From the NCBI GenBank assembly GCA_023101725.1, contig JALJCO010010476.1, forward strand, positions 806,001 to 870,000: 64,000 nt of DNA, in the 5' to 3' direction. Shown piece by piece: positions 1 through 12,740 of the stretch (position 1 is the stretch's first letter; each line of letters starts with the position of its first letter). The DNA is from Atherinomorus stipes. Taxonomy: Eukaryota; Chordata; Actinopteri; Atheriniformes; Atherinidae. The notes under the pieces were generated by a model. That model made no database searches. It was not told the DNA's origin and saw nothing but the letters and a program-made list of their open reading frames with translations. The position numbers and the translations under genes were made by a program.

Positions 1-645
1 GACATTTTGGAGCACTTCATGCTTGCTTCAGTGGACCAGCTGTATGGGGATGCAGACTTCATCTTCAGCAGGACTTGGCACCTGCCCACACTGCCAAAAC
101 TACAAAATCCTGGTTCGGCAACCATGGGATTACCTTACTTGATTGGCCTGCAAACTCACCTGTCCTGAACCCCATTGAAAATCTGTGGGGTATTGTCAAG
201 AAAAAGCTAAACAGGAAGAGACCAAACAATAGAGAAGAGCTCAGGGCTGTGATTGAAGCATGTTGGTCTTTCATAACACCTGAGATATGCCACAATTTGG
301 CAGCATCCATGCCACGCCGGGTTAAGGCAGTCATTAAAGGGGCCCCAACCAAGTACTAAGTACAGATCCAAGATTTTACTTTCGGAGGCCTGATATTTTT
401 GTATTTCAAACCCTTCTCTGATTGATTTTATGCAGTAATCTAATTTTCTGAGTTTTTGAATTTGAGGTTTTCTTAAGCTGCAACTTCTAATCAGCAACAT
501 CCAAATGAATAAAAGCTTGACATATATTGATTCACATATTATTTGTCTATACAATATGTAAATTGCACCTTTTAAGTTGAATTACAGAAGTACATGAACA
601 TTTTCAGGATATTCTAATTTTGGGGGTAGTACCTGTAGATAAACA
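1..645 (+). mobile_element. Tc1-like transposon, 3' half with transposase C-terminus
   Basis: The frame ending at the stop codon at 357-359 encodes the C-terminal part of a Tc1/mariner DDE transposase. It contains QQDLAPAHTA-like and LLDWPANSPVLNPIENLWG-like signatures, the latter holding the last catalytic acidic region, and ends with KAVIKGAPTKY. The coding sequence runs in from before the window, so only the 3' half is present. After the stop, about 280 bp of AT-rich sequence ends in a GATATTCTAATTTT block (about 607-620) that resembles the terminal repeat of fish Tc1 elements, so the right end is placed near 645 by similarity only. The visible frame is open, but the N-terminus cannot be judged. 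It lies upstream of fastkd1 and is probably unrelated to it. Confidence 0.8.
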
Positions 646-1642
646 GCACCCCAAACTACACCTTTATGACTCAACAGTTAACCAGTGAATTTCTTGGACA
701 GGTTCTACATAAAATTATTATTTCAAGCCCCATTGGCAATATAATGGAAAGGCTTGTCATGATAGGTTGCATCATTATTAGAGGCATTTTCTAATTAACA
801 CTTTACTTCTGCTTCACAAACCAGGCAGCAAATTGGGATGCTTCTCTTACCCAGAACATTACTGATTCCTATGTCAAGGAAGCAGCGAGGACGAACTTTG
901 ATCCCCATGATCACTCAAAACACCTAGAGGGAGGACACAAAGACAAACGACAGCTAAATACCCACGATTGGTTGTTATGGCAAACATAGGAAGCTTGGTG
1001 CATCACAAGTTAGCAGCCGAAATAACACCTTACTGTTGCACAGTCAGAAGAGCTGAGAGACAGCTTTAAATGACATTTAGAGCCGTGTAAGTAAAAAATA
1101 ATCGGATTAAAAGACACCCCTGCTTTAAGCTGACATGGTAACAAATTTAACAGACTATCAGAAAACAAAATGGGCTCAGCACAAACAGTCAGCGCTGTCA
1201 GCAGCTGGATTACCACGTTCGTGTGTTTATGACTAGCTAGTTAGCATTAGCCACCTACCGCCATAAAAAAAGACCTGTTGAGTAAATTGGGGTGGGATAG
1301 TTTTGTGCTTATGTGCAACAATATATCTTGTTTTTTATATTCCTTAAACTGGATTTTAAAATACCAATAACACGCAGTCACGGTAGTGGTACAGTATTTG
1401 AAGGCCTAGCATTAGCATTAGCAAATACACCTCACGTTAGCAAAAACCAGACATGAAGAGGTTTTTATCAACTATACGGTTCTATTAAATTGTTTCAGCG
1501 TAGAAACTAAATATGTGTCACCAAGACGCAAGTTTTGTGAAATCAAATCACCTGGAAAACCAAGGATTTCAGTCCATACAGCAAACGGCTCTTAAAAACT
1601 GCAAAATGAAAGTTTCATTCAGTGTACGGCTGCCTGTTTTCT
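646..1642. other. Intergenic sequence, no gene recognised
   Basis: No exon-like open frame with splice sites was found on either strand. The sequence is AT-rich and unique-looking. In mammals the gene PPIG lies head to head with FASTKD1, so a 5' untranslated exon of ppig on the minus strand could lie here or just outside the window. Nothing in the bases proves it. Confidence 0.4.
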
Positions 1643-1673
1643 AAAGATGGCGCGACAGGGACGTCAATGAATG
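1643..1673 (+). promoter_or_regulatory. Candidate fastkd1 first-exon core with YY1-type motif
   Basis: The sequence AAGATGGCGCG (about 1644-1654) matches the YY1-type initiator motif found at many TATA-less housekeeping promoters. A consensus donor GTGAGAG follows at 1674. A good acceptor (TTGTTTTTCCAG) ends at 2561, upstream of the fastkd1 start codon. Together these suggest a short non-coding first exon ending at 1673, spliced to a second exon starting at 2562. This is an inference from motifs only. 5' RNA ends would settle it. Confidence 0.35.
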
Positions 1674-2727
1674 GTGAGAGTCGTGCGCCAGTCAAGCTTC
1701 GAGTGCACTTACGCCCTAAAACTTACCTGTCAGGTAAAAGACTCCCAGGAGGCAATAAACAAATTTCTCTCAGTTTGACATTCTGTGTGGTGTTTATTTT
1801 CAGTTTTACAGACCACGTAATGAAATATTTTTATTTGCCAAGGTATTTCGTACAATTTCTTCCACTTGATTTGAAACTGCGGTTCTGTTTGTGCCATCAG
1901 TGGATTACGTCGCAACGTGATGTACAAATTGTAAGTGAACCACATCGTTTGCATGATAATAAACTTTCAGTTGTATTCCAGCGACTATGCTATGAAAATG
2001 CATCATACTGCACCCTTTAAAAACTGAATGTTTACGAGCTGATGCCTGAAAAGCATAATCTAGGGTTTAAAATACTCTATCACACGTTATGTCACTTGCT
2101 ACGGAAGTGCAAATCCTCAGCACATGCATGCTAGGTAATTTTGACTTTGAGCGTTTATAATGATCGCTTTCTAGTTATGTCACATAGATAATCCATGTAT
2201 TTGTTTTCATTTTAAGAAATCCCGGGGATAATTCTGATCAACCGAGGAGTGGAGCCACTTAATGTAACTATCTCTACATCCACGTGAGCATCGCGTTTGT
2301 TAGCTGAACTTGGAAGCTTGTAAAAGTTACTTGTACTTGTACAGTACTTGTAAAAGAAAGTAATTTAAAATATCCTAACGGAACAGTTCCCTTGCCTCTT
2401 TCTTGAAAGATGAGGATAACATCCATGTTACATTGAACTGCCGCTGTCTTGTAAGTTCTTGATCTCTAACATTGTAGAACTATGAGTATCCTAAGACCTT
2501 GATATTATATGGGCCAGGTTGAACTTGCATTTCTAACGTTTTTGCTTCTGTTGTTTTTCCAGTTGATACAGCTCCTTAAAGGATCATCGCTTATCTTTCA
2601 CCTCGAGTGTAATTATCTGGTTGCTATTCGGCTGCTCCAGGTTGCCTGCCAGCTGACACCGAACTGGATAGTAGACAATCAAAAAATGAAGATCTCAGTG
2701 CATCTCTGACCTGATCCCTGGTTTGTG

Positions 2728-5700
2728 ATGATGTTACGACTCCGATGTATGAACACTTGCCTTCGAAGGCTCCTTCATGGGGGATCAGTGAATAGAGACC
2801 AGGTCCTGGAGCGGCTGCAGGTTTGCTCTGCTGAAGACCAAGTGTTTGATGTGGTGGGCAAGAACAAAGCCAAGCTGACAGTGGAGCATGTGAGCTGTGC
2901 TGTGGGGATGCTGTGGCAGTTTCAGAAAGAGAGACCTGAACTGCTCAGGACTATTGACCATATCAAAAGTCACCCACAGTTCTTAACTCTCCGGGTTTTA
3001 GCAGAGAATAAAATAGCTCTTATGGATGATTTCATGTTGGTTGACTTGCTTTACGCTTTCCTCAGGTATGTTCACAGACACAGTCTATTTTGTGACTATT
3101 AATTTGAATCAAATATAATCAAATAAACAAACATACTTTATTGCTGTCTTTTCCGCAGGCTGAACTTGGAGGCTAATGACTCTCTTGTGCAGCAAATGGT
3201 TTCAGAAGCTTGGCAAAGAATAGACAGGTATATTTGCTTAACATTTCCCCAAATATGTGAGTTATACTGATTTGAAAGGGAAAAATATAAGCATAAAAGT
3301 TTCAGAGTTTGAATGTATATGTTTTTTTTTTCCATATTTGCCATTTAAACACTGACTAAATTTTACAAAAACTTTTTGCAGACTTCCAATGCCATCTCTA
3401 TCCAAGTTTGCTGTCTGTTTAAATGATCAGCACCTTTATCACAGTCCTCTAATGGGACACATCACCAGCATTTTGGATCAGAGGTTGTCGTCTATTGATG
3501 ATGCCAGGTCAGTGAAGAAACAATAAGGTTAATTGACCTTTTGAATGCACAGGAAGTAACTGACATAATGTATTGACTGACACGAATGTTGTTTTTCCAG
3601 GATCCTAACAGCTCTGATGATTAGTGTGTCGTCACTTGTGTCTCCTCGGCTGCGGGACGCTCTCATCAACAGAGCAGAAAATCTCTTGCACACCACGGAT
3701 CCTTTGCAATATAACACACCGAAGGATGGTGCAGTTTCTGCGCAACATTAGATATGTTCACCGACCTCTGCTTGAGAAGTGCAATGAGATCTTCTTACTC
3801 AACATCCCCAGAATGGATGCAGAAAATATCAGCATTATCTTGGGTCTGTATCAGTCCCTTCAGTTCAACAACTGTGACTTCAAGCTGGCTGCTAAACAAA
3901 AGCTGACAGAACTGATAGATACAAGCACTGATCCTTTCTCCTTCTCTAAACTCTTTGTTGCTCTGGCTCCCATTGCAAGTCAGGAGATCAGAGAAAGGTT
4001 TGTATCAGATCTGTGGCATGATACTGGAATGGAAACCCTTATTACAACTGTCTTTTAGTCCCACCTTGGTCTACTATGTGGTTTCCCTCGCCTTAGGTTG
4101 GAGAACACTGCCCTCCTGTTGGCTGATGAATTCAACCCCCAGCAGGCTTTGGCCGTAGCTGAAGCACTGGAGGAGGTTCAAAGTAGAAACCTCAGCTTAC
4201 TGAACAAGTGAGTTTATGTCTTTGTCATAAAGCACCAACATAACTGAAGAAGTGAGGCCTACATATTGGGAAATATAGACTTGTTCCAAGCTTATATTTC
4301 TCAATAACCATAAGATGTGTAAAATGTATATCAATTGTAGTACAATGAGCTATTGAAATTCTTAATTTTATTGAAAATACAACAAAGTATGTTTTTAAAT
4401 GCATAAACATTTGTGATAAACATGTGCATCAGTGCACATGGAATTTGGTTACTGGTGCATGTGGAGGAGCACAGTTATGCAAAAATTTGGGAGGCCCATA
4501 CAGTATGCTGCCATCCAGATGATGTCTCTTCAGGGAAGGTTTTCCTTATCTCAGCATAACAATACCACATTGTAGACGTATTACAAACCGACACAACGCA
4601 GTGATGAGCATACCTCTGTTGCATCCTTATGTCAAATTTTTTAAAGTATTTTGATGGCATCAGATTTGGAATGAGCACATACTTATTTTAAAATTAAACA
4701 ATAACATGTTAATGTGTTTGTGTTTTTTTTTTTTTTTTTTTTTAGCAAAATATAGACTTTAAATTATTTTTAAGCATTGTATTTTTTTCTATCACCTACA
4801 TTTTACACAACAATAAAATGCCACAAACACAGACAGGATCTGAAAGTTCACTCGAGTTTCGCAAAAAAAAAAAAATCCCCTTTAAATGATTGTTAATAAT
4901 AGTGCAGTGCAGTTTTAAGCTTTTCAAATGTCAGTTTTTTTCTAATTTGTAGAAATATCTGTTAAATGTTTACATTAATTTCATTTTTCAGAATTGCATC
5001 GGTGATCCAGAAGAACCTTCATGTCTACAATTCAGTGGAGGTTGCCAGAATCACCCAAGCCCTTTTTCTATTGCAGTATCAGAATCCAGAGTTCTTCACT
5101 ACACTTAAAAACATTATGATCAAGTAAGTGATTATCAAATGAGCAACTTTTGCATTTGAGCATGATTAAATAAAACGAAGACTAATGACACTTTACCTTG
5201 CAGCTTTTTGCAGCACAGTTTCTACCCCTATGAAGTGACTATGCTAATTCGAGTACTGTCCACGCTGCCTTCCCCACGACTTGACGAGAGTGTGGTCTCA
5301 AAAGTAGATGCAGTGGTCTCGCAGTGCAACCTCAGTGAGCTCAACACTATTTCTGTAGCCGTTGCCAAATGGATCCGAAATGACCCGTCTTACCGCCACA
5401 ACACCCACAGCAAGTACGTCCACCTGCTGCAGACGCTGAGCCGCTGTGGACACGAGAGGCTGCAAACAGCTGACCGGCTGGACTTTGTGCTCGAGGAGCT
5501 TAAGTACGTCTCGGGCGAGTGGTTTGAGGAGATGCTACTGGAGGAGTCCATGCTCACGCTGAAGAGGATGATGGATCAAATTAACTGGGCCAATGCCCCT
5601 GACCTGGCCTTCTTCCTCACCAGAACAAATCACCTCTGCCCTCCTCTGATGGACAGAATTGCCAGTGTGGCCACAGAACAAATTGACAAGGTGCTTAAAA

Positions 5701-8700
5701 AGGCATCACATTTTAATCTTGGGTGACTATACTGTACGTGTATTTACTGTATTTTTCCTGTCTCATTTTAAGATCCATTATTCAGCAACATATGCCACCC
5801 TGCTACCCTTTTCTGTCCTAAACTATGATCCTGTGCGGGCAGATGAGCTGTATGATGCTTGCATTAAGCGCTTCACTCCACACATCCGTAAGAAAAAGTA
5901 ACACTGCAGATTTCTTTCCCCTTACAGTAAGTTTACACTAAGCTCTTTAAATTGTGTTTTTCTAGGTTCCTTTGACCCACATCTGATAGTCCTCCTGGCA
6001 TACTCATTGGCAGTAGCCGACCATTTTCCTGAAGAACTCATTAGAGAAATCTTTAGTATTGACTTTCTGGGAAAGCTGGACTCCCAGATAGAAAGTATGT
6101 CCCCACTTGGTTTTAAATTGTGCTTCTGTGGCAAAATAATCCATCATCAAGAATACTCTTAGTTCTGTGGGATTCATGTCCTTGTAAATATTACTTCTTA
6201 CAGCCCTACCAGATGCCCTGAACATGCGGACGCGACTGCGCCTCATGGAGCTTAATCGCGCTGTATGTCTCGAGTGTCCCGAGTTTCAGGTGCCCTGGTT
6301 TCATGAACGTTACTGCCAGCAGCTGCAGAGAAAAGGTTTGAGAACTTACTGATGTATGATTTTCTGGTTTGGGTGGGATTTGAAATTCAGTTTTTATTTT
6401 GAAATTTAGATATCAAAATAAAAACTGTGATGGATGCTGCGTAATGGGAATGGACACGTGCCCAAACGGGCCCTGTCATTGACCTTCCACCGCTGGCTGA
6501 CTACTGTCTGTTGCAAGTGGATCTCAGCGAAAAAAGCTTAAAAGTGGGATTTTCAACTTCTACATGTCCAATCTTAAAAATTCCAACTGTATGAGGTAGT
6601 TTGTGTCTAAAATTAGAAGGAAAAGTGGTTTAGAAGCAATTTTGGGTCCCCCCCCCCCATGGTGTCTTGGGGCCCCAGTCTAGCTCAGGGCCCTAGGCAA
6701 TTGCTTGATTTGCTTGCCTTGTTGCAATGGCCCTGGGTGAAGTGTTAATGTTTTGTTTTTTTCCCCTCTTTTTTTCAGGGAATGGCAGCATCAGTCCTGT
6801 ACAACAGCAAATCCACAAAATGCTCGGGGAAGTTCTTGGTGGAATTAACTTTGTCCAAGTGGCAGTTATTACACCATATTTTTACACTGTTGGTGAGTAA
6901 ATGCTGCTGCTAATCATTTCCTCTCTTTTTTTCTGCTGAAAAAGTCATATAAGGCAGAAGGCGTCTGAATTTAGCTCAGTTACATTTTCTTTAACAACTT
7001 CAGTGAAACTCTTTTCAGATCCTCACTGTAGTTTTTTCCAACAGTGATAAACAAGCAAACCTTTGAATTTTTAGAGTAAAATTCTGGTTATTGTTGCTGT
7101 ATTGCATCAGTGTGCTGTAGCCTGTCGGAGGTTTTGTGCCCATCAATAACACACTTTTACTCCTGGGATTTTAGTCTAATGTGAGTTGTCACCTGTGTTT
7201 TAAATCTTTTACCTTTTAATTTTTACTTGTATTTTAGATTTTTATTATATTGTTTTGTGTGTGTTCTACAGCACTTTAGTCAGCTGTTATGTTGATTTGT
7301 AAAGTGCCTTAGAAATAAAATGGTATAGTAATATTTACACAGAAAAATATTACAATACAATACAACCCTGGAATTTTCCCATAATCTCCTTCTTGAGCAG
7401 ACTTTCAAGTCAGAGCAATAGACGACTCCAAATACAGTCTTGCAAGGAGAAAGCCTCACAGTAGGGATGCACTATATTGTATTTTTGGTCGATATCTGAC
7501 ATGTTGATACTTTACAACTCATTTGGCTGATTACCAATATTAAAGCTGAAAATGATGTAACTCTGTTGTAGATCCGGCAGTTGCTGGAGACATAATTTTG
7601 CACGGTGGGCACAGCCTTACATTGTTCCCATGCCCGCTTGGATTTGTAAAAAAAAAAGCGTTCTACTGGTTTGTAACCAAACGGCGGCTGTTATATGTTG
7701 GTTTATATATTGGCCGATTACATTGTGCATCTCTACCTCACTGTCTTGTTCACATGGACATCGCACCACTCAGAAATTACTTTTATGTAACCTTTTGAAT
7801 TGTCATTTCAGACTTTGAATGCAAACTGGACAAAAACTTGCAGCCGCTGCCTTACACAGAGCCGAGCACCCTGCAGATCACGGACAGAGGAAAGGTTCAC
7901 TGGGATCCAAGTTCATTGGAAAATATAAGGGAGGAATTACCACCTGGAGCTCAGCGGTAGGGCAATACTGTATACACCCATTAGCCACATTAAAAAATAT
8001 TGTGTAATTCCTTCCTAGTCCTACTAAAAAAGCTCTGACTGCTCGGGATATGGGTATAAGACCATTTGTGATCTGTTGTACTGAGACATTAACAGCAGAT
8101 CCTTTGGGTCTTGTTTGAAAAGTGGTCCACAGTAGTTCAGGTTTGTTCTAGCCCACCTTGTAGGTGCCCAGTTAGACTGAGATATTTGAGGTTAAAAGTC
8201 AGGTGAAAATCTTTGGTTCTCTGTTCAGATTCATATTCAGATGACTTTAGTTACCCTTGAGCGGCAATGTCTATTTGCAGACATGACTTGCAGCCAACAA
8301 GCCTTTCACACATATTTCACATAAACATAAGACATAAACAATCAGTTAACACAGAATAAAATAGGATAAAAACAGTTAAACACTACCGGTAGCATAAAAC
8401 CAAAACCAAAGAAGTGGCTAAAGTCTGTCAAAAACACGGTGAATAAGAACAGTTAAAACAATCCACAAAACATTCCTAGAAACTGACTCTGGCATTTAAA
8501 AGGTTAATGTGAGTAATAAAAGAAAAGGCACATCTGTTAAGTTTTCCTCGTGTGTAAGATAGCGCCTCCCAGAGGGCAACATGACAAACTGTTCTTTCAA
8601 TGCGAGATGTGGGTGACCCGGTACACTCTTAGCTTTTTCTCAAGCTGTAAAAAAAAAATGGGTTGCTTAAGGCAGGGTGTATTCTCCTCATATATTGCAT

Positions 8701-9307
8701 CATATTTACAAAAGGTGCTTTTTAAACTCACATTATGAAAACATTATGGTCAGAAGTGGAAAAACTATGTAGATCCTGCTGAATTTAGAAGTGTTGTGCC
8801 AGGAGCCAGCGTTTAGCTGAAAACTGCGTTGTGGTGACAGATTACTTCACGCAACATTTATTTTTAATCTTGTTTATTTTGTGTTTTTGTGAATATGTTT
8901 TCAGAATATAGCCTGAACATGAAAAACCTTTAAAGCCATTAAGATATGTAAAAAAACAAACAAAACAAAAACCAAATCGTTTTAATTTTTCCCCTTAGTG
9001 TGGCTGTGGACTTTCTTGATTCAAAGTCCTTCTGCAAAAATTCTCATCATATGAAAGGTGAAGCTTTGATGAGGAAGAGGCACCTTGAAATTCTGGGATA
9101 TCGTGTTGTTCAGGTTGGTTACACAGTATTTTCTGCATGACATTAAATTTGTCTTTGTGGTTGTGTGGAATTGCATTTAGCATCAATATTATTGTTGGTA
9201 ATGGAATGTCTGTAATTTCACAGATCCCTCACTTTGAATGGAACTCTATGGAGCTTTCAACACACAATGCCTGGAAGGAATATCTCAAGAAGAAAATACT
9301 TGGATAA
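2728..9307 (+). CDS. fastkd1: FAST kinase domain-containing protein 1, mitochondrial (14 coding exons, one apparent frameshift)
   Basis: Family role: FASTKD proteins are mitochondrial RNA-binding proteins that control mitochondrial mRNA stability. Exons: 2728-3065, 3159-3227, 3382-3507, 3601-3997, 4097-4207, 4992-5123, 5204-5690, 5773-5887, 5966-6094, 6204-6335, 6779-6892, 7812-7956, 8999-9113, 9224-9307, all bounded by AG/GT with matching phases. The product is about 830 aa, near the usual FASTKD1 length. The N-terminus is Arg-rich with few acidic residues, as in a mitochondrial presequence. The middle holds helical repeats and the FAST_1/FAST_2 region (exons 8-12). The last three exons form the RAP domain (HWDPSSLENIREELP, VAVDFLD, GYRVVQIPHFEW). 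The start is the ATG at 2728; the GTG just before it was not used. The reading frame shifts inside exon 4 at about 3716-3722: the total length is one base over a multiple of three. Poly(A) signal AATAAA lies at 9565-9570. Confidence 0.88.
7240..7330 (+). repeat. Retroposon 3'-tail fragment in fastkd1 intron 11
   Basis: The sequence ACAGCACTTT followed about 30 bp later by AAAGTGCCTTAGAAATAAA is the typical 3' end of fish LINE-type retroposons and the SINEs that share their tails. Only the 3' end is recognisable. The upstream limit is uncertain. Confidence 0.45.
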
Positions 9308-9564
9308 CTTTCTTGCCAATGGCCTTATTTATAGATCAACAAAAGTGTTACATTCAGCACAGAGTGCTTATCATAGTACTGTGAAGAAAGTTTTGACAGA
9401 GTGACTGAACAGTGGTGTGTTAAACACTGCAAGTTAATACACGCAAAGTGCTCTTTATTTTTAGTTTTACGTTCAATTTAAAGTTGGCATGAATCTACCT
9501 CATTCACGTTGAGTGAGAATGGGCTTTGTTGTTTTTTTTTATATTAAATAACATTTTAAAAATT

Positions 9565-9570
9565 GAATAA
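9565..9570 (+). terminator. fastkd1 polyadenylation signal
   Basis: AATAAA about 260 bp after the fastkd1 stop codon, in the short interval between fastkd1 and the oppositely oriented klhl41. Confidence 0.6.
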
Positions 9571-9861
9571 AGAAATTGTATTTTTTGCATTTCACAGTAA
9601 ATTACTAATATAATCATCAGGACTGCAGATGTATGGCATGATTTTTTAATTTAATATTGTAACATCTGTCACTTTTCATGTATGAAAAAAAAACTGTTTA
9701 CTTGGAATACATTGTCTATTAGAAATCCACGTTATATATCTCATATTTTGCTATTAGAAATTTTGTAGTTAAGTGATGAGAAACCCATCTACATCATACA
9801 TATACAAACTTGTCAGTTTTATGACATGAGGAAAAGGGAAAGATATAAAATGGCAGTATAT

Positions 9862-9867
9862 TTTATT
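9862..9867 (-). terminator. klhl41 polyadenylation signal
   Basis: TTTATT on the plus strand, AATAAA on the minus strand, about 115 bp after the klhl41 stop. The two signals leave about 290 bp between the convergent genes. Confidence 0.55.
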
Positions 9868-9979
9868 TGAACTAAAACCAAAACTAAAAGAGATTAGGCA
9901 AAGATGATAGAAGACAAAAATTAGCCTCTAGGAATATAAACGATTCTCTGTCCTGCAGCAGTAATGGGAAGCTCCTTTG

Positions 9980-12563
9980 TTACAGTTTGGGCATTTTGGC
10001 TGTATTCAGGCGCATGGAGACACAGGAGGCTCCAGCTGCGTAACGCATCTCTCTGATCATGCCAGTCCACTGTTTGGTGTCCTCTTCATACCTGGTAAAG
10101 AAAGTAAACATGTTAAATGTACATTTTTAGAACGAAGAGAAATATTTTTTAACATTTAAAAAAGTAGTTGAATTTTAAACATATTAAACAGTATTTTAAA
10201 TCTCATTATACATACAGAACAAAAATTCAAACATACTGCCAAATGTCGATGACTTCAGTGGGTGCACACTCTTTGTTCTCATTCTCCACCATTGCAAAGC
10301 CGCCTATAGCGTACAACAGTCCTCCACAGCTCACCAGGTTGATTGAACTCCTCTCTTGGGGAAATTCTGTAAAAGGTGACCACCTACACCAAAGTGCACA
10401 CACAGCTGAGTTAGTGATCCTCTGAAAGGTTATTTTCTTCACCCCGTGTCACAAATATGTAATCTGTAGTACATTAACATTATTTAACTTTCTGCTTCAC
10501 ACCCATAACAAGATTATGTCTTTGATAAAGCTAAGCAAAATGGCAATTCTTGCCCCCCCAAAAAGGCTTTTCAGGATGAATTGTGGAAGTAAAAAAGGTT
10601 AGGAACTAGTGACTTACTGTAAGATCAATACAGGTGAAAAGGCTCTTATGGTTTTGTAGGGAAACACAGTCATATATAGTAGATGACTTTTACATTTTGC
10701 TTAAAAAATAAACTTGTATTTAATATCAGCACTTACTTGTTGGTCCCAAAGTCGTAGGTTTCACTTGCAGCTGTCAAGCCATCTTCATTGACTCCTCCAG
10801 CAACAATAATCTGCCCTTTGTGTATAACTGCACCAAACATGGATCTGGGAGTCTTCATGGAAGCCACCTCCTTCCACTCCGCCCTCTTGTGGTTGTATGC
10901 AAACATCTTATTGGTTGCTTTACTTTACCAGTAAAGAAAACGAACACAATTAAAGGTTAATAATAGAGCAATAGTCTGACTTTGAATCAAATGTTCTTGT
11001 ACTGTAGTCTTACTTGTCATCTGTTTTTCCTCCAATGCAATAGATCAGTCCATTCTCAGAGACCACACAGTGGCCGTGGATTTTTACAGGCAACTTTTTT
11101 GCTTCTGTCCACTTCATTTTTCTAAAAAAATGCAGATAAACAGAATTTATTTAACTGTGAATTACTGTGTGTAAGAATCCAGAAAGTAGACAGTGAACGT
11201 ATTAAACTTACTCTGTGTCGTAGCACATGACAGTATCATGGGAGTCGTTGGTTTGTAAATCTTTTCCTGCGACAGCAAAGATGAGATTTTCAAATTCACC
11301 CAAAGCAAAGAGACACCTGGGGGAAGGCATGGGTGGAAGAGCCATCCATTCAGCAGCAAGACTGTCCAACTGAAAACAGGTTTTAAAGATATGTTTTGTA
11401 AAACAAGGCATAGAGCTGAATTTCATTCTTGTTATACAGTATGTATACATAATATATAATTGACTTGGCTTTTATACCTGATAGAAGTAACACTGCAGTG
11501 GGGTGTCTTTGTCCTCTTCATCTACAAACAATCCTCCCAACACATACAGATTGTTCTTTTTTGATGACATGCTGACATGATTTCGGGGGATTTGCTCAGC
11601 CATAGCTCCAAGAAAACATTCATTCTCCTGCCCATCATAGGCCACAGCAGCAGTGTCGTTAATCATGAGAATGATGTCTTTTGCAAACATGCCATATCTG
11701 CGGTTATCATTCAGATAACCAGGTAACTTGCCCTCCTCTCCCTCTGGGTCATCTTGTCCCTTTGTCTTCTCAGGCAGCTTCCCTGCAAACGCTTCTTTAA
11801 TGACCTTGATCTTTTTAAGAATCTCGGGATCCGCCTTAATCAGGTCATCTTTCTCCACCTTCTCCTTGAAGTACTTCTCTGGGAGCAGACGGAAACGAAC
11901 GTACTCAAAGGCCTCATTCAAGGATTTCACGCGCTTGTCCTTGTCTTTTCTGATCCATTTCATTAGAGACTCAAAAACTGACTCCTCTTTTTCAACATTC
12001 AATGCATCAGCCCCAATAATGGCAAAGAATTCAGGTGGAGCAAGCTCTAAGAATTCATCATCCTTAGCTATGATCTCAAAGCGATCTGCAATGTAATCTC
12101 TAGCTGCCATAGCCAGTCTGGCACAGTTTAGCATCAGTCCCAGTCTATAGATGGCAAGGCAGCTCTTCGCGGTCAGCTTTTTCTGGAGGTAATTCACACA
12201 AACTGTGAACACTGAAGGGATCTGAAAGCGATTGGCAACAGCCAAAATATCCTGCACATTGTTGTCGTTTATGTCAATCTCAGCTGAATACATGTAATTT
12301 ACAACCACATCCATCATATTGGGGTCAAGATTCTCCAGAACGACGTCCTTTCTGTCCACTTCTTTGCCATCCTCTGAGAAGAAGAGCTCCCGGAAATACG
12401 GACTGCATGCTGCCAGAATGAGCCGATGGCAGGGGATGCTTCTGTCTCCAACCTTCAGGATACAGTCAATCAACTTATTCTCATTCAAAAGCTCTTTGAG
12501 CCCATCCTGTAATAAAGTGCTCTGAAACAGACGGAGGTCTTCCCTCAGGCCTTGGGGATCCAT
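9980..12563 (-). CDS. klhl41: Kelch-like protein 41 (BTB-BACK-Kelch, muscle)
   Basis: Family role: KLHL41 is a substrate adaptor of CUL3 ubiquitin ligase in striated muscle. It stabilises nebulin and thin filaments, and loss of it causes nemaline myopathy in humans. Exons on the minus strand: 12563-11478, 11369-11212, 11121-11014, 10922-10737, 10383-10237, 10091-9980, giving 1797 nt and 598 aa, close to the 606 aa human protein. Exon 1 encodes the BTB domain (residues about 20-130, including [26 protein letters not shown] sequence), the BACK domain (about 135-240) and an acidic, Lys-rich linker. The Kelch propeller follows (about 290-590) with blades such as [33 protein letters not shown] and [10 protein letters not shown]. 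The C-terminus [11 protein letters not shown] resembles the human end. The start ATG (12563) has an A at -3 and G at +4. Nothing looks broken. Muscle-type promoter motifs lie upstream. Confidence 0.95.
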
Positions 12564-12672
12564 TCTTTTAGGACAGGAAGCAGATGGAAGAGGGGGTTAG
12601 ATTGTCCAAGCTACTGAAGACAGAGAACTACAGACAGCCAGGTCTGAAGCACTTGAATATAACTGTGCTCCT

Positions 12673-12740
12673 CTAAATATAGCAAACCACCCCATCTGTG
12701 AAGAATTCAGGTTGGCCAAATCGGAGAGCTCGCACAGCTG
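12673..12740 (-). promoter_or_regulatory. Muscle promoter motifs upstream of klhl41: MEF2 box and E-box
   Basis: CTAAATATAG (12673-12682; CTATATTTAG on the gene strand) fits the MEF2 consensus CTA(A/T)4TAG exactly, about 110 bp upstream of the start codon. A palindromic E-box CAGCTG (12735-12740), the class bound by MyoD/myogenin, lies a further 53 bp upstream. The MEF2 box could also act as a TATA element. This fits the muscle expression of klhl41. Binding is inferred, not shown. Confidence 0.6.

Noticed and set aside
1622..2020. 132-aa plus-strand frame
   Set aside because: No recognisable domain or splice support. It overlaps the putative untranslated exon and intron of fastkd1.
2509..2709. 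66-aa plus-strand frame upstream of fastkd1
   Set aside because: Overlaps the likely fastkd1 5' untranslated exon and its acceptor site. No homology recognised.
11728..12096. 122-aa plus-strand frame
   Set aside because: Antisense shadow of klhl41 exon 1.
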